Assembly: GCF_019104945.1 (NCBI RefSeq)
Contig: NZ_JAHRWW010000033.1
Location: 1-64,000, forward strand
Direction: 5' to 3'
DNA length: 64,000 nucleotides
Source of the DNA: Thermomonas sp.
Lineage (GTDB): Bacteria > Pseudomonadota > Gammaproteobacteria > Xanthomonadales > Xanthomonadaceae
In this document: piece after piece, positions 34,358 to 42,905 of the stretch
Layout: each line of letters starts with the position of its first letter
Position numbering within the stretch: position 1 is the stretch's first letter
The notes under the pieces: generated by a model
What the model saw: only the letters and a program-made list of their open reading frames with translations
Databases searched by the model: none
What the model was told of the DNA's origin: nothing
Translations under genes and position numbers: made by a program

Positions 34358-34852
34358 CTAAGCAAGGCGTCTCGCGTCCTTGAGCAAGAGAATCAACTGC
34401 CCTTCGTTTTCCGGTGTTGATTCAAAGCCGAAACGCCGGTAGAACGCATCTGCCTCGGCATCGAAGGGGTGGGTCAGCATCGCGCGGATGCCTGCATTCT
34501 CGGCAACGGCGATGGCACGCCGAATGGCATCCTGTAACAGACTGAAGCCAAGTCCACGCTTCTGGTAGTCAAGGTCAACGGCCAACCTTGCAAGGATGAT
34601 CAACGGGATCGGGTACTGGCCCATCCCGCGGCGAACCCGCTCGGGGGCCTCAAGGGTGTCGATTTGGCCGACCGTCAAGCTGTAGTAGCCTGCAACACGC
34701 TCACCATCGCAAGACACAAAAGTCCTTGCTGAGCCGCTGCTTTGTGCTTGCCGCGCGTGGCGCAGCAGCCAGTCCGTGAGTGCCGGTTTTCCACAGTCGA
34801 ACCCTTCAAGCCGATGACGAGCACCTAGGGATAACGGTGCTGACAGACTCAC
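34358..34852 (-). CDS. GNAT-family acetyltransferase toxin (TacT/AtaT type)
   Basis: The 164-residue product matches GNAT toxins that acetylate aminoacyl-tRNA. It shows HRLEGFDCGKPALTDWLLRHA at the start, VAGYYSLTVGQID, ILARLAVDLDYQKRGLGFSLLQDA (acetyl-CoA loop with the Q/RxxGxG-like QKRGLG) and the C-terminal FYRRFGFESTPENEGQLILLL. The catalytic tyrosine of the family corresponds to the FYRRFGF region. It overlaps its DUF1778 antitoxin by four bases. Confidence 0.9.
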   Translation of the reverse strand: MSLSAPLSLGARHRLEGFDCGKPALTDWLLRHARQAQSSGSARTFVSCDGERVAGYYSLTVGQIDTLEAPERVRRGMGQYPIPLIILARLAVDLDYQKRGLGFSLLQDAIRRAIAVAENAGIRAMLTHPFDAEADAFYRRFGFESTPENEGQLILLLKDARRLA

Positions 34853-35136
34853 TTCTTGTCCCAGACCGGACGGCGTGAAAACAGATCGGCCAAGCCGGGA
34901 TTGTCAGATTCTGGCCGATCCAACATTTCAAGCAGCGCTTGGTATTGACTGCCAGACACCATAAACAGCCGCTGGTCCAGCAAGGTCTGCTCGGCGGCAC
35001 GGTACGCCGCGTCGAGGATGAAATCGGTCAAGGACTTGTGTGCCACTTCGGCGGCACGGCGAAGCACCGCCTCTTGCTGTGTAGTCGCACGCAGCCCAAG
35101 CCGGGCGGAGCGCGCAGGTACAGAAGCGGTAGGCAT
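34849..35136 (-). CDS. DUF1778 antitoxin (TacA/AtaR type)
   Basis: The ATG at 35136 has a strong AGGAGG site, so I choose it over an upstream start. The 95-residue product has the ribbon-helix-helix part SARLGLRATTQQEAVLRRAAEVAHKSLTDFIL and a C-terminal toxin-wrapping segment with SGSQYQALLEMLDRP, as in TacA. It neutralises the acetyltransferase and should repress the operon. The region upstream carries TGTAC and GTACA in inverted order (35154-35179). Confidence 0.9.
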   Translation of the reverse strand: MPTASVPARSARLGLRATTQQEAVLRRAAEVAHKSLTDFILDAAYRAAEQTLLDQRLFMVSGSQYQALLEMLDRPESDNPGLADLFSRRPVWDKK

Positions 35137-35153
35137 GGCAGACCTCCTGATGA

Positions 35154-35179
35154 TGTACGTCAGACACAATGTTAGTACA
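35154..35179. promoter_or_regulatory. Weak inverted repeat upstream of the DUF1778 antitoxin
   Basis: TGTAC (35154-35158) and GTACA (35175-35179) are inverted copies 16 bases apart, 18 bases upstream of the antitoxin ATG. Position suits an autoregulatory site, but the arms are only five bases long. Confidence 0.3.
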
Positions 35180-35241
35180 AAAGACGCAAATCATCCATAT
35201 CCAGAACGTCAGCCGTACTAGCGGAATTTCCCTAAAGTTAT

Positions 35242-35277
35242 TGACAACTGGTTACCGATAATGGAAACTGGTTGTCA
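35242..35277. promoter_or_regulatory. Inverted and direct repeats upstream of marR, possible operator
   Basis: TGACAAC (35242-35248) and GTTGTCA (35271-35277) are exact inverted copies 22 bases apart. The direct repeat AACTGGTT occurs next to both (35247-35254 and 35266-35273). A TTGACA at 35241-35246 could be a -35. MarR-type regulators bind such repeats near their own promoters. Confidence 0.5.
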
Positions 35278-35299
35278 TATTAACAAACGGTTGCCCCAG

Positions 35300-35770
35300 A
35301 TGACATTCAATCTCCATGCTGCCGCAATTACCCATACCGCACTGACGGTTTTTCGCCTAAATGGGGCGCTTTTACAGTGGGAGGATCGGCTGGTTGAACC
35401 CTTGGGGCTGACTAGTGCGCGCTGGCAAATGCTAGGGGCGATCACCTTGGCGGATGCACCACTCACCGCCCCACAAGTAGGTGAAGCAATGGGCGTCACG
35501 CGCCAAGGGGCGCAAAAACAACTGAACTTATTGCTTGAGCAAGGGATGCTCCAATCGCGTCCCAACCCGGCGCACAAGCGCTCTCCACTCTACAGCCTAA
35601 CGCCGAAAGGACAGGCGCTTTATGCACAAGCAGATGCGCTGTGGAACGCCCAAGCAGAGCAGTTGGCGGCATTGATCCCCGCCGCTCAACTAGAGACAAC
35701 GACACAAACCCTAGTGAGCCTCCTGCACCACCTGCAAACCACGCCCTTTTCATTGGAGGCCGAATCATGA
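35300..35770 (+). CDS. MarR-family transcriptional regulator
   Basis: I prefer the ATG at 35300 (MTFNLHAAAITHTALTVFRL) because an upstream in-frame ATG at 35261 falls inside the repeat that looks like the operator. The 156-residue product has the MarR winged helix: PLGLTSARWQMLGAITLADAP, then APQVGEAMGVTRQGAQKQLNLLLEQGML and the wing with PAHKRSPLYSLTPKGQAL. MarR proteins usually respond to small phenolic or redox signals. Two small membrane-protein genes follow, the first overlapping by four bases, so they are the likely targets. Confidence 0.9.
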   Translation: MTFNLHAAAITHTALTVFRLNGALLQWEDRLVEPLGLTSARWQMLGAITLADAPLTAPQVGEAMGVTRQGAQKQLNLLLEQGMLQSRPNPAHKRSPLYSLTPKGQALYAQADALWNAQAEQLAALIPAAQLETTTQTLVSLLHHLQTTPFSLEAES

Positions 35771-35991
35771 AAGCAAAGCTGCATGGTTTTTTTGGAGCTG
35801 TAGCACTGCTGTGCATTACGACGTTCTGGGTGTCGACAGCCGTTTCCGAAGCGTTTCTCGGTCTGGATAGCGTCACGGCGATAAAGAACGCGATCCTCGC
35901 TGGCATGTGGCTGCTCATCCCAGCGATGGCCGCCACCGGGGCAGTGGTTTTTCACTCGCCAGCACGCGCCGTGGTCGCCTCATTGAAGTGA
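35767..35991 (+). CDS. Small membrane protein in the marR operon (74 residues)
   Basis: The ATG at 35767 overlaps the marR stop (ATGA). The product has two predicted membrane helices: FFGAVALLCITTFWVSTAV and NAILAGMWLLIPAMAATGAVVF. The C-terminus, HSPARAVVASLK, is basic and probably cytoplasmic. I do not recognise a family. Coupling to marR suggests expression under its control. Confidence 0.7.
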   Translation: MKAKLHGFFGAVALLCITTFWVSTAVSEAFLGLDSVTAIKNAILAGMWLLIPAMAATGAVVFHSPARAVVASLK

Positions 35992-36002
35992 AGGCACAGC
36001 GG

Positions 36003-36221
36003 ATGAAGATCGTGGCGGCGAACGGTCTATTGGTATTGTTGCCAAGCGCCTTCGTGCTGGCCTCTTGGGCCAACGCGGGTCGTTTTGATGGCGCGTTCTA
36101 CGCGTTGCAGGGGCTGGAATTGCTCGCTGGCGCTGCCAACATCACCCTACTGGGGCTCAATATGCGCGATGGCTTGCGGCTGGCGGGGCGCTTACGGCTT
36201 CGAGCAACGGGTGACAAGTAA
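36003..36221 (+). CDS. Small membrane protein in the marR operon (72 residues)
   Basis: The ATG at 36003, 11 bases after the previous stop, gives a product with two hydrophobic segments (VAANGLLVLLPSAFVLASWANAG and LQGLELLAGAANITLLGLNM) and a basic tail (RDGLRLAGRLRLRATGDK). It is unlike its neighbour in sequence but similar in size and topology, so the two may work together. Function is unknown. Confidence 0.65.
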   Translation: MKIVAANGLLVLLPSAFVLASWANAGRFDGAFYALQGLELLAGAANITLLGLNMRDGLRLAGRLRLRATGDK

Positions 36222-36345
36222 CAGTAGCCACATAATTGGAACAATGCGTAAGTTTTTAAGTATTTATATCCATTATTACAAACAATAGAATGACTCTACT
36301 GCCTTCAGCACCGGTCCTCGCCGGTCGGCATTCGGAGTTTTCACC

Positions 36346-37224
36346 ATGTCTGACACCTCATACAAAACCCTTCTGAACACCATTAGCGCGCCCGGTCGCC
36401 ACTGGGTAGGAAATGGCTTCCCCGTCCATGGCATGTTCAATTACAACGGCCCGAAGGTGGCCGAACGCAGCCCGTTTTTGCTGCTCGATTACGCCGCGCC
36501 CACGGAGTTTTCCCCAACCACGGAGCGCCGAGGCGTGGGACAGCACCCGCATCGTGGATTTGAAACGGTCACCATTGTGTATGCAGGTGAGGTTGAACAC
36601 CGCGACTCCACTGGCGCGGGCGGTGTGATTCGTGAAGGCGACGTGCAGTGGATGACTGCAGGTGGCGGCATCATCCATGAGGAATTTCATTCAGAAGACT
36701 ACGCGGCACGCGGCGGCCCGTTCGAGATGGTGCAGCTGTGGGTCAACCTGCCCGCCAAAGACAAAATGACACCCGCGCATTATCAGGGCATTACCGCTGC
36801 GCAGATTCCCACGGTTACCCTGCCCGATTCGGCAGGCAAACTGCGGGTGATCGCGGGCGCGCACCTTGGCGTGCAAGGCCCCGCGCGCACGTTTACTCCC
36901 ATGAACGTGCTCGATGTTCGCCTCGCTGCTGGCCACACGGTAGAGCTGCCGCAGCCTGAAGGCTGGACAACGCTGCTAGTTATGCTGGGCGGCAATATCG
37001 TAGTGAACGATGCCACGCCACTGGCCGCGGCCGAAATCGCCACGCTTTCAACCTCGGGTAAAGGCGTTCGTATTACCGCGAAAGATGAAGCCAAATTCTT
37101 GCTACTCTCCGGAGAGCCCATCAACGAGCCAGTAGTGGGGCACGGGCCATTTGTGATGAACAGCCAAGCAGAAATCATCCAAACCATTGCCGACTTCAAT
37201 AGCGGAAAATTTGCCCAGCACTAA
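36346..37224 (+). CDS. Pirin family protein
   Basis: The 292-residue product is a bicupin of the pirin family. The N-terminal metal site is seen in GQHPHRGFETVTIVYAGEVEHRDS, and WMTAGGGIIHEEFH follows. FEMVQLWVNLPAKDKMTPAHYQ and a C-terminal pirin domain (LSGEPINEPVVGHGPFVMNSQAEI) complete it. Bacterial pirins bind iron or another metal; some show quercetinase activity or act on metabolic enzymes. The role here is not determined. Confidence 0.93.
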   Translation: MSDTSYKTLLNTISAPGRHWVGNGFPVHGMFNYNGPKVAERSPFLLLDYAAPTEFSPTTERRGVGQHPHRGFETVTIVYAGEVEHRDSTGAGGVIREGDVQWMTAGGGIIHEEFHSEDYAARGGPFEMVQLWVNLPAKDKMTPAHYQGITAAQIPTVTLPDSAGKLRVIAGAHLGVQGPARTFTPMNVLDVRLAAGHTVELPQPEGWTTLLVMLGGNIVVNDATPLAAAEIATLSTSGKGVRITAKDEAKFLLLSGEPINEPVVGHGPFVMNSQAEIIQTIADFNSGKFAQH

Positions 37225-37255
37225 CGTGCTTGAACAAGCGCCCCCCAGACCAAGC

Positions 37256-37282
37256 TCAAGAATAGTGATCAAACCGCGTTAT
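37256..37282 (+). promoter_or_regulatory. Weak FliA-like promoter candidate of the chemoreceptor gene
   Basis: TCAAGAAT (37256-37263), 11 bases, then CGCGTTAT (37275-37282). The -35 matches the local flagellar form, but the -10 matches GCCGTTAC at only five of eight positions. Chemoreceptor genes are commonly FliA-dependent, which is the main reason for listing it. Confidence 0.3.
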
Positions 37283-37348
37283 AGTCCTTGATAGGCTGCT
37301 GTAAAGTAGCGCCCGATTTTCACAACAACGGCACGTCAAGGGGTAGCC

Positions 37349-40054
37349 ATGCGCAAAAAAGACACTGGGCTTGGCCTGAAATCTATCGTTGCACGCACAG
37401 CGCTGATCTTAGGAGTCGTGGCAGCGCTGTGCTTTGCTATCGCCACTTGGCTCATTCAACAAAAAGCCGCCGCGCTACAAGAGGCTGCAGCCATTAGTGA
37501 GTTGGAAGAACTCGCCAAAGCCGAAGCGGCCAAAGTGGGCGGCAGTGCCGGTGAGACACTTGCACAAGTGCGCGGTCTTGCCGATGCCACCACCAATATC
37601 ATGGCGCACCAGGGAAGCCGAGAAGAGGCTTCTAGCTTAGCACGCAACTTCACGGTTTCAGACGCCAGCGCGCTTGGTTACTGGCTAGAGTTTGCTCCCA
37701 ATGGCTTTGATGGAAAAGACGCAGAGTTTGCTCGCAGTTGGCCGAATGGCGAGCCAGACGAAGCAGGCCTTACCGCGTTCTCAGACACGCTAACAGCCTC
37801 ACAAAAAGCCGGTACCGATTCTGGCCGTGTTTCGATTTATTGGCATAGCGATGGCCCCGGAAAGGTCAGCCTTCAGAACTCGATAGGCAGCGCCAGCGAC
37901 CTTAAAACCGACGGTCCAGATGCCATGCCCTACTACGTTGCGGTTCAACAACGTGATGGCGAAATGATGTTTGAGCCCTACTCCGACGATGTCTCGGGCA
38001 AGCAGGTGTTGATGACCAGCCTGATGGTGCCCATCAAGGTGAACGGTGAATTCAAAGGCGTTGCTGGTGCCGACATTACGCTGGACGCGATTCAAGCCAG
38101 CCTTGCCAAGGTGCGCCCTTATGGCAACGGCATTGCTCGCCTGCTCTCGCCCACGGGCATGGTCTTAGCCGCCCCAGAAAAAGAGTTACTGGGTAAACCT
38201 TGGAACCAAGACATCAAAAACGTTACCGCCGCGCTTGCGAAAGGAGAAACGGTATATGTGCGCGACCAAGGCACGCTGATTAAGGGTGAAGTGCTGCGCG
38301 TCTATGCACCCGTCAAAATTGGCCGCTCTGCAGATACGTTTATCTTGATGGTAACCGCACCGTTGGATGCCGTAATGGCGGGGGTCGTGGAAATACGCAA
38401 CCGCGTGATTATGGTGGGAGTGCTGACTGTTCTTGCTCTTGTTGCCGTGGTGATTGTGCTGCTTCGTACGATGATTGGCAGCCCGCTCAAAGGTATCGTT
38501 CAAGGCGTTGATGCCGTGGCCGCAGGCCAACTGGATTATCCCATTGCCGCAGGCGGCGAAGATGAAGTGGGGCTCGTCTCCAAAGCCTTGCGCACAATGC
38601 AAACCGACCTCAAAGCACGTTTGGAAAGCGAGCATAAAATTGCTGCCGAAAATTTGCGCGTGCGAACGGCCCTTGATTACATTTCCACTGGTGTTTATCT
38701 CACCAACCCCCAGCTCGATATCGTATTTGCCAACCAAGCACTCAAGGACAGCCTAGAGCGCTATGGCAGTGACTTCAAGGCCACGCTTCCACACTTCGAC
38801 GGCAATAAGCCATTGGTGGGGCAACCCATTACCGTGCTGGAGCCCAACCAAAAAATGGATACCGCTTTAATACAGCGGCTGGAGCAGAACGGATCAGCGC
38901 AGCGTCAAATGCAATTTGGCAACGCACAGTTTGCGCAAAACATAGCCACCATTCGTGACGATCAAGGCCAGCCGGTGGGCCATGTCGTGGAATGGCGCGA
39001 CCGCACTGGTGAAGTTAAAACCGAGCAGGAAGTGGCCAAGGTTTTGGCCTCGGCCGCCAACGGCGATTTGAACCAGAGGATCGACAAAAACGGCAAGGAA
39101 GGCTTCTTCCTCACCCTAGCCGATCAGCTCAACACCCTTCTGCAAACCAATGCGGCCACCATGGCCGATGTGCAGCGCGTTCTTACAGCTATGGCCGATG
39201 GCGATTTAACCCAGCGCATCACCGCCAATTACTCAGGCGTGTTTGGCAATATGCGCGATGCCACCAACACCACGGCCGAACGCCTGACAGAAACCCTACA
39301 GCGCGTGCAAACTGCCGTTGATGCCATTCGCACCGCAGCGCGTGAAATTGCTGCAGGCAATAGCGACCTGTCTGCACGTTCAGAACAGCAAGCCGCCTCA
39401 CTGGAAGAAACGGCTGCGTCGATGGAAGAGCTCACATCGACGGTGAAGAACAACGCCGAATCGTCGAATCAAGCACGCCAAGTCACCACCGGCGCCGCCG
39501 ATGTGGCCGCGCGCGGTGGCAAAGTGGTGGAGCAAGTTGTCGAACAAATGACCGGCATCACCAGCGCATCGAAGCAAATTGAAAACATCATTGGTGTGAT
39601 CGACAGCATTGCTTTTCAAACCAATATTCTTGCACTCAATGCCGCAGTCGAAGCGGCGCGCGCAGGTGAACAAGGCCGCGGGTTTGCCGTTGTTGCAGGT
39701 GAAGTACGCGCACTCGCGCAGCGCAGCGCTGGTGCGGCCAAGGAAATTAAAGACCTCATCAGCGATTCTGTTGAACGCGTGGATCAAGGTGCTGCCTTGG
39801 TTAACGATGCGGGCAATACGATGCGGGAAATCGTGGCCGCTATTTCAAGAGTCAACGATTTGATGGCCGAAATCTCTGCAGCCTCGCAAGAACAAAGTGC
39901 GGGCATTGAGCAGGTGAACCAAACCATCACCCATATGGACGGCGTTACTCAGCAAAACGCCGCGATGGTGGAAGAAGCCTCGGCCGCAGCGCACTCGTTA
40001 CAAGAGCAAGCCGACGACCTCGCCGACGCTGTAGCTGTGTTTAAGATGCAATAA
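37349..40054 (+). CDS. Methyl-accepting chemotaxis protein with periplasmic Cache-type domain
   Basis: The 901-residue chemoreceptor has a membrane segment at about 12-35 and a long periplasmic sensor (about 36-350) with dCache-like features ([51 protein letters not shown]). A second membrane segment lies at about 352-373, then HAMP. A PAS-like region (about 440-545, [25 protein letters not shown]) precedes a second HAMP-like stretch. The signalling domain has the conserved tip [34 protein letters not shown] near residue 765. No C-terminal NWETF-like tether is present. Small carboxylates or amino acids are usual Cache ligands, but none is assigned here. Confidence 0.95.
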   Translation: MRKKDTGLGLKSIVARTALILGVVAALCFAIATWLIQQKAAALQEAAAISELEELAKAEAAKVGGSAGETLAQVRGLADATTNIMAHQGSREEASSLARNFTVSDASALGYWLEFAPNGFDGKDAEFARSWPNGEPDEAGLTAFSDTLTASQKAGTDSGRVSIYWHSDGPGKVSLQNSIGSASDLKTDGPDAMPYYVAVQQRDGEMMFEPYSDDVSGKQVLMTSLMVPIKVNGEFKGVAGADITLDAIQASLAKVRPYGNGIARLLSPTGMVLAAPEKELLGKPWNQDIKNVTAALAKGETVYVRDQGTLIKGEVLRVYAPVKIGRSADTFILMVTAPLDAVMAGVVEIRNRVIMVGVLTVLALVAVVIVLLRTMIGSPLKGIVQGVDAVAAGQLDYPIAAGGEDEVGLVSKALRTMQTDLKARLESEHKIAAENLRVRTALDYISTGVYLTNPQLDIVFANQALKDSLERYGSDFKATLPHFDGNKPLVGQPITVLEPNQKMDTALIQRLEQNGSAQRQMQFGNAQFAQNIATIRDDQGQPVGHVVEWRDRTGEVKTEQEVAKVLASAANGDLNQRIDKNGKEGFFLTLADQLNTLLQTNAATMADVQRVLTAMADGDLTQRITANYSGVFGNMRDATNTTAERLTETLQRVQTAVDAIRTAAREIAAGNSDLSARSEQQAASLEETAASMEELTSTVKNNAESSNQARQVTTGAADVAARGGKVVEQVVEQMTGITSASKQIENIIGVIDSIAFQTNILALNAAVEAARAGEQGRGFAVVAGEVRALAQRSAGAAKEIKDLISDSVERVDQGAALVNDAGNTMREIVAAISRVNDLMAEISAASQEQSAGIEQVNQTITHMDGVTQQNAAMVEEASAAAHSLQEQADDLADAVAVFKMQ

Positions 40055-40065
40055 GCAGCTTGCCT

Positions 40066-41790
40066 TTAGTGCTGAAACAGCGCTCCAATTCGGAGCGCTG
40101 TTTGGTATGGCTCTGGATCGTTCCGGTTGCTCAGTAAAATCACTGTTAGCCGCTGCTTGGGCCAACGCACGATCACATTGCGAAAGCCAATCGTTTCCCC
40201 AGAATGCCAAAGCGTATCGCCTGTGATGCGCCAGCCGAAGCCATAACCAGCTTCATAACCTTCACCCGCTACCTGTACATGCGCTGAGAACGCCAGTTTG
40301 CGCGAGGCATCCGACAATAGGCGGCTGTCATATAGGGCGGCGTCCCACAGCGCAAGATCATGCAGATTGGAATAAATACCGCCATCTCCCAGTACGGCGC
40401 TTGTCGAACTTTGGTCGGTGCGCTGCCACGATTCGCCCGCCCAGCTATACCCATAGGCGCGATGCGGCACGTCAGCACCACCTTCTACATAAGCCAGCGT
40501 ATTGTTCATGCCTAATGGCTTAAAAATACGTTGCTTTAGAAACTCAGGATATGGCTGTTTTGCGGCGCGCTCTACGATCAATGCGAGCAGTGCATAGGCG
40601 CTATTGCTGTAGCGGTACTGCGTTCCCGGCGCAAAGTACAGGCGATGTTCTTTCTCCAGCAATGCAAGCACGCCGGCATCGCGAATTTGTCCTGTGCAAG
40701 GCACTGGCATCAAGTCTTCGTAATCAAGCAAACCCGATGTATGCGTCAGCAAATGCTCAAGCGTGACTCCAGCCACCTCGTTTGGCAAAGAAGGCAACCA
40801 GCGCCGCACGGGGTCTTTAATTGAAAGCGTTCCATCTTGCGCCAACAGCAAAATCGCGGCGGCAGTAAATTGCTTGCTTACCGACGCCAACCGATAATTG
40901 GTGTGCGCATCGGCCAATACGTCTTGCTCTAAAAGTGAACGTCCGTAGCCGCGCATCACCAGTGGCTTACCGTCTTTCAACACCAACAGCGATGCACCCG
41001 GCGCTTCACCTTCATAGGCCTGCATCAACCGCTCAACTGCAGTGTTTGGCATTGCATCCTCAGGGTAATTCACGGGCACGTCGTACATTATTTCTGGCGT
41101 GGGCTCATTTTTTAATGTGTAGTGCCACCACTCATCCACGTAATTGCGAAAGCCCTGTTGCTCCATCGCAGCACGCAGCATATGGCGGTTCGTGCGCTGC
41201 GCGAGTGAGACTTCATCGGTATCGGTGTGTGCCTTCGTTCCAAAAAAATCGAACGCCGTGCCCATATCTAAAGGTGTGCAGCTACTCCCTACGTCATCAC
41301 ATTGCAGTAGGGTGAGATCTACCGTGCCACCTCGGCTATGCCCAGAAACCGGCGCGATATAGCCACCACTGAGCTGCTTCTTTTCTAAATCTGGATAGAA
41401 CTCGGTCTTCATTTTGGTATCGGCAGGGTCATCCATCCAACGCACAAAATACGCCACCGCGCGCGCCGGGCGGTAGCAGTCATAAATACGCAGCCTCCGG
41501 TGCTGTTTACGCAGCTCGGTGTCCACACGCGCTAGGGCTTCGGCTACCTCGTTTTGCAACCAGCAGCGCGGCGCGGCATAGCCTTCCACCGGCCTTCCCA
41601 TAAAATTATGCTGCCCGAAATAGCGGATCTCTTGATCCATATCTGGCACTAAACTACGAATATCCACCAGACCAGCATCGTGCATGGTTGTTGCGGGTGA
41701 GAGCTGCTGTGCTGGTGCGGCGGATGCGCCACCTGCAACCCATAACGCGAGGGCCGCGCCAAGTAGATGCGTTTTCAATATAGGCTTCAT
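40066..41790 (-). CDS. D-Ala-D-Ala dipeptidase (VanX/DdpX type) fused to a class C beta-lactamase-like domain
   Basis: From the ATG at 41790 the product is 574 residues with a signal peptide (MKPILKTHLLGAALALWVAGGASA). Residues about 40-235 form a peptidase M15D domain: the zinc and catalytic residues are H151 and D158 in SGHSRGGTVDLT, E220 in DEWWHY and H223. Residues about 250-574 form a serine beta-lactamase/DD-peptidase-like domain with SVSK (303-306), YSN (394-396) and a late HSGETIGFRN in place of KTG. Both halves act on D-Ala-D-Ala-type substrates in known families. Their fusion on one periplasmic protein suggests linked steps of muropeptide breakdown or of defence against peptidoglycan-active compounds. 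The activity is inferred only. Confidence 0.88.
   Translation of the reverse strand: MKPILKTHLLGAALALWVAGGASAAPAQQLSPATTMHDAGLVDIRSLVPDMDQEIRYFGQHNFMGRPVEGYAAPRCWLQNEVAEALARVDTELRKQHRRLRIYDCYRPARAVAYFVRWMDDPADTKMKTEFYPDLEKKQLSGGYIAPVSGHSRGGTVDLTLLQCDDVGSSCTPLDMGTAFDFFGTKAHTDTDEVSLAQRTNRHMLRAAMEQQGFRNYVDEWWHYTLKNEPTPEIMYDVPVNYPEDAMPNTAVERLMQAYEGEAPGASLLVLKDGKPLVMRGYGRSLLEQDVLADAHTNYRLASVSKQFTAAAILLLAQDGTLSIKDPVRRWLPSLPNEVAGVTLEHLLTHTSGLLDYEDLMPVPCTGQIRDAGVLALLEKEHRLYFAPGTQYRYSNSAYALLALIVERAAKQPYPEFLKQRIFKPLGMNNTLAYVEGGADVPHRAYGYSWAGESWQRTDQSSTSAVLGDGGIYSNLHDLALWDAALYDSRLLSDASRKLAFSAHVQVAGEGYEAGYGFGWRITGDTLWHSGETIGFRNVIVRWPKQRLTVILLSNRNDPEPYQTALRIGALFQH
40075..40103. terminator. Bidirectional terminator between the chemoreceptor and the dipeptidase fusion
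   Basis: A perfect 12-bp stem, AAACAGCGCTCC (40075-40086) with GGAGCGCTGTTT (40092-40103), and a five-base loop. It lies within the last codons of the convergent fusion gene, which ends at 40066, so the element is both coding and a terminator. Confidence 0.8.
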
Positions 41791-41897
41791 GGCTTCGGCT
41801 TTTACCCGCTTCTCTAGCCAAACGCCAGTGCAAGCAGGCACTCTGTCTGGCAATTATTCCCCCACACTCGGCGCCGCCACGCGGCACAATACATCCG

Positions 41898-42905
41898 ATG
41901 GACGCCATTACAACCACAACCGCCGAATACATCGTGCTTGAGCACTGGAACGTGCGCGGCCAAGCCAGCGAGCTACCTTCTTACTCCGACCGCAATTTTC
42001 GCATTCGCACAGAAAACGGTGACTTTGTTTTGAAAATCGCCCACCCATCATGGGCACGGGAAGAAATTGACCTAGAAAACCAAGCCATGCTGCATCTTGC
42101 ACAACAAGAACCGCAACTTGGTTGCCCGCAGGTGCGGTTGACGGCAAGTGGCGAGCACCTGCTTTCGCTCCATCTGGAAGGCCAGCAGCGCCTAGTACGC
42201 CTGCTGAGTTTTGTTCCCGGCACCACTTATGCCGACACCATTGCTACGCTTAATCAATATCAACGCGAAGCGCTTCACGACCATCTTGGCCAAGCCGTTG
42301 GCACACTGACGCGTGGTCTGAGCCGCTTCCAACACCCTGCTGCTGCGCGTATGCACGAATGGAACCTGCTGCACTTACCCGCGCTGCTAGAAGAAATTCC
42401 CAATATTGAAGACAGCCCGATCCGCACAATCGTGGCCCAGCATGCGCAGGCATTTTGTAATGCTCTTGCGCAGCGGATGGAAGAGCTTCCAATTCAACCG
42501 CTGCATAACGATGCGAACGATCTCAATGTCCTCATTGATCAACAACTCAATGTCGCCGCCATTATTGATTTCGGTGACTTGTGCACCAGCTTTCGCTTAG
42601 CCGATCTTGCCATCACCTGCACCTATGCCATGCAGTTTGAAGAAGACCCAATTACCTGCGCGCGGCGCATTGCAGCAGGCTACTTAAAACAGCTTCCACT
42701 GCTGCGTTGCGAGCTTGAAGCACTTCAGGAATTTATTCTTGCGCGCTTATGCCAAAGCATCTTGATGGCCACACGAAACCAACGACAACAGCCGGACAAC
42801 GCCTTCGTGATGGTTTCACAGCAGGGTGTACGCAAACTTCTCACCCTGCTTAGCCGCGCGCCTAGGCACGCCATTGTCGCTCCACTTCTCGGACCAACAG
42901 CATGA
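41898..42905 (+). CDS. Phosphotransferase resembling hydroxylysine kinase
   Basis: The 335-residue product belongs to the APH/choline-kinase-like family. It has the ATP-lysine region FVLKIAHP (K46), the Brenner motif LHNDANDLNVLID with H203, D205 and N210, and the metal motif IIDFGD (222-227). The HNDANDxNVL form is shared by AGPHD1-type hydroxylysine kinases and by the kinase part of large bacterial kinase-aminotransferase fusions. It overlaps the next gene, an AGXT2L-type PLP enzyme, by four bases. Together they suggest phosphorylation of an amino alcohol followed by phospho-lyase cleavage. Confidence 0.8.
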   Translation: MDAITTTTAEYIVLEHWNVRGQASELPSYSDRNFRIRTENGDFVLKIAHPSWAREEIDLENQAMLHLAQQEPQLGCPQVRLTASGEHLLSLHLEGQQRLVRLLSFVPGTTYADTIATLNQYQREALHDHLGQAVGTLTRGLSRFQHPAAARMHEWNLLHLPALLEEIPNIEDSPIRTIVAQHAQAFCNALAQRMEELPIQPLHNDANDLNVLIDQQLNVAAIIDFGDLCTSFRLADLAITCTYAMQFEEDPITCARRIAAGYLKQLPLLRCELEALQEFILARLCQSILMATRNQRQQPDNAFVMVSQQGVRKLLTLLSRAPRHAIVAPLLGPTA

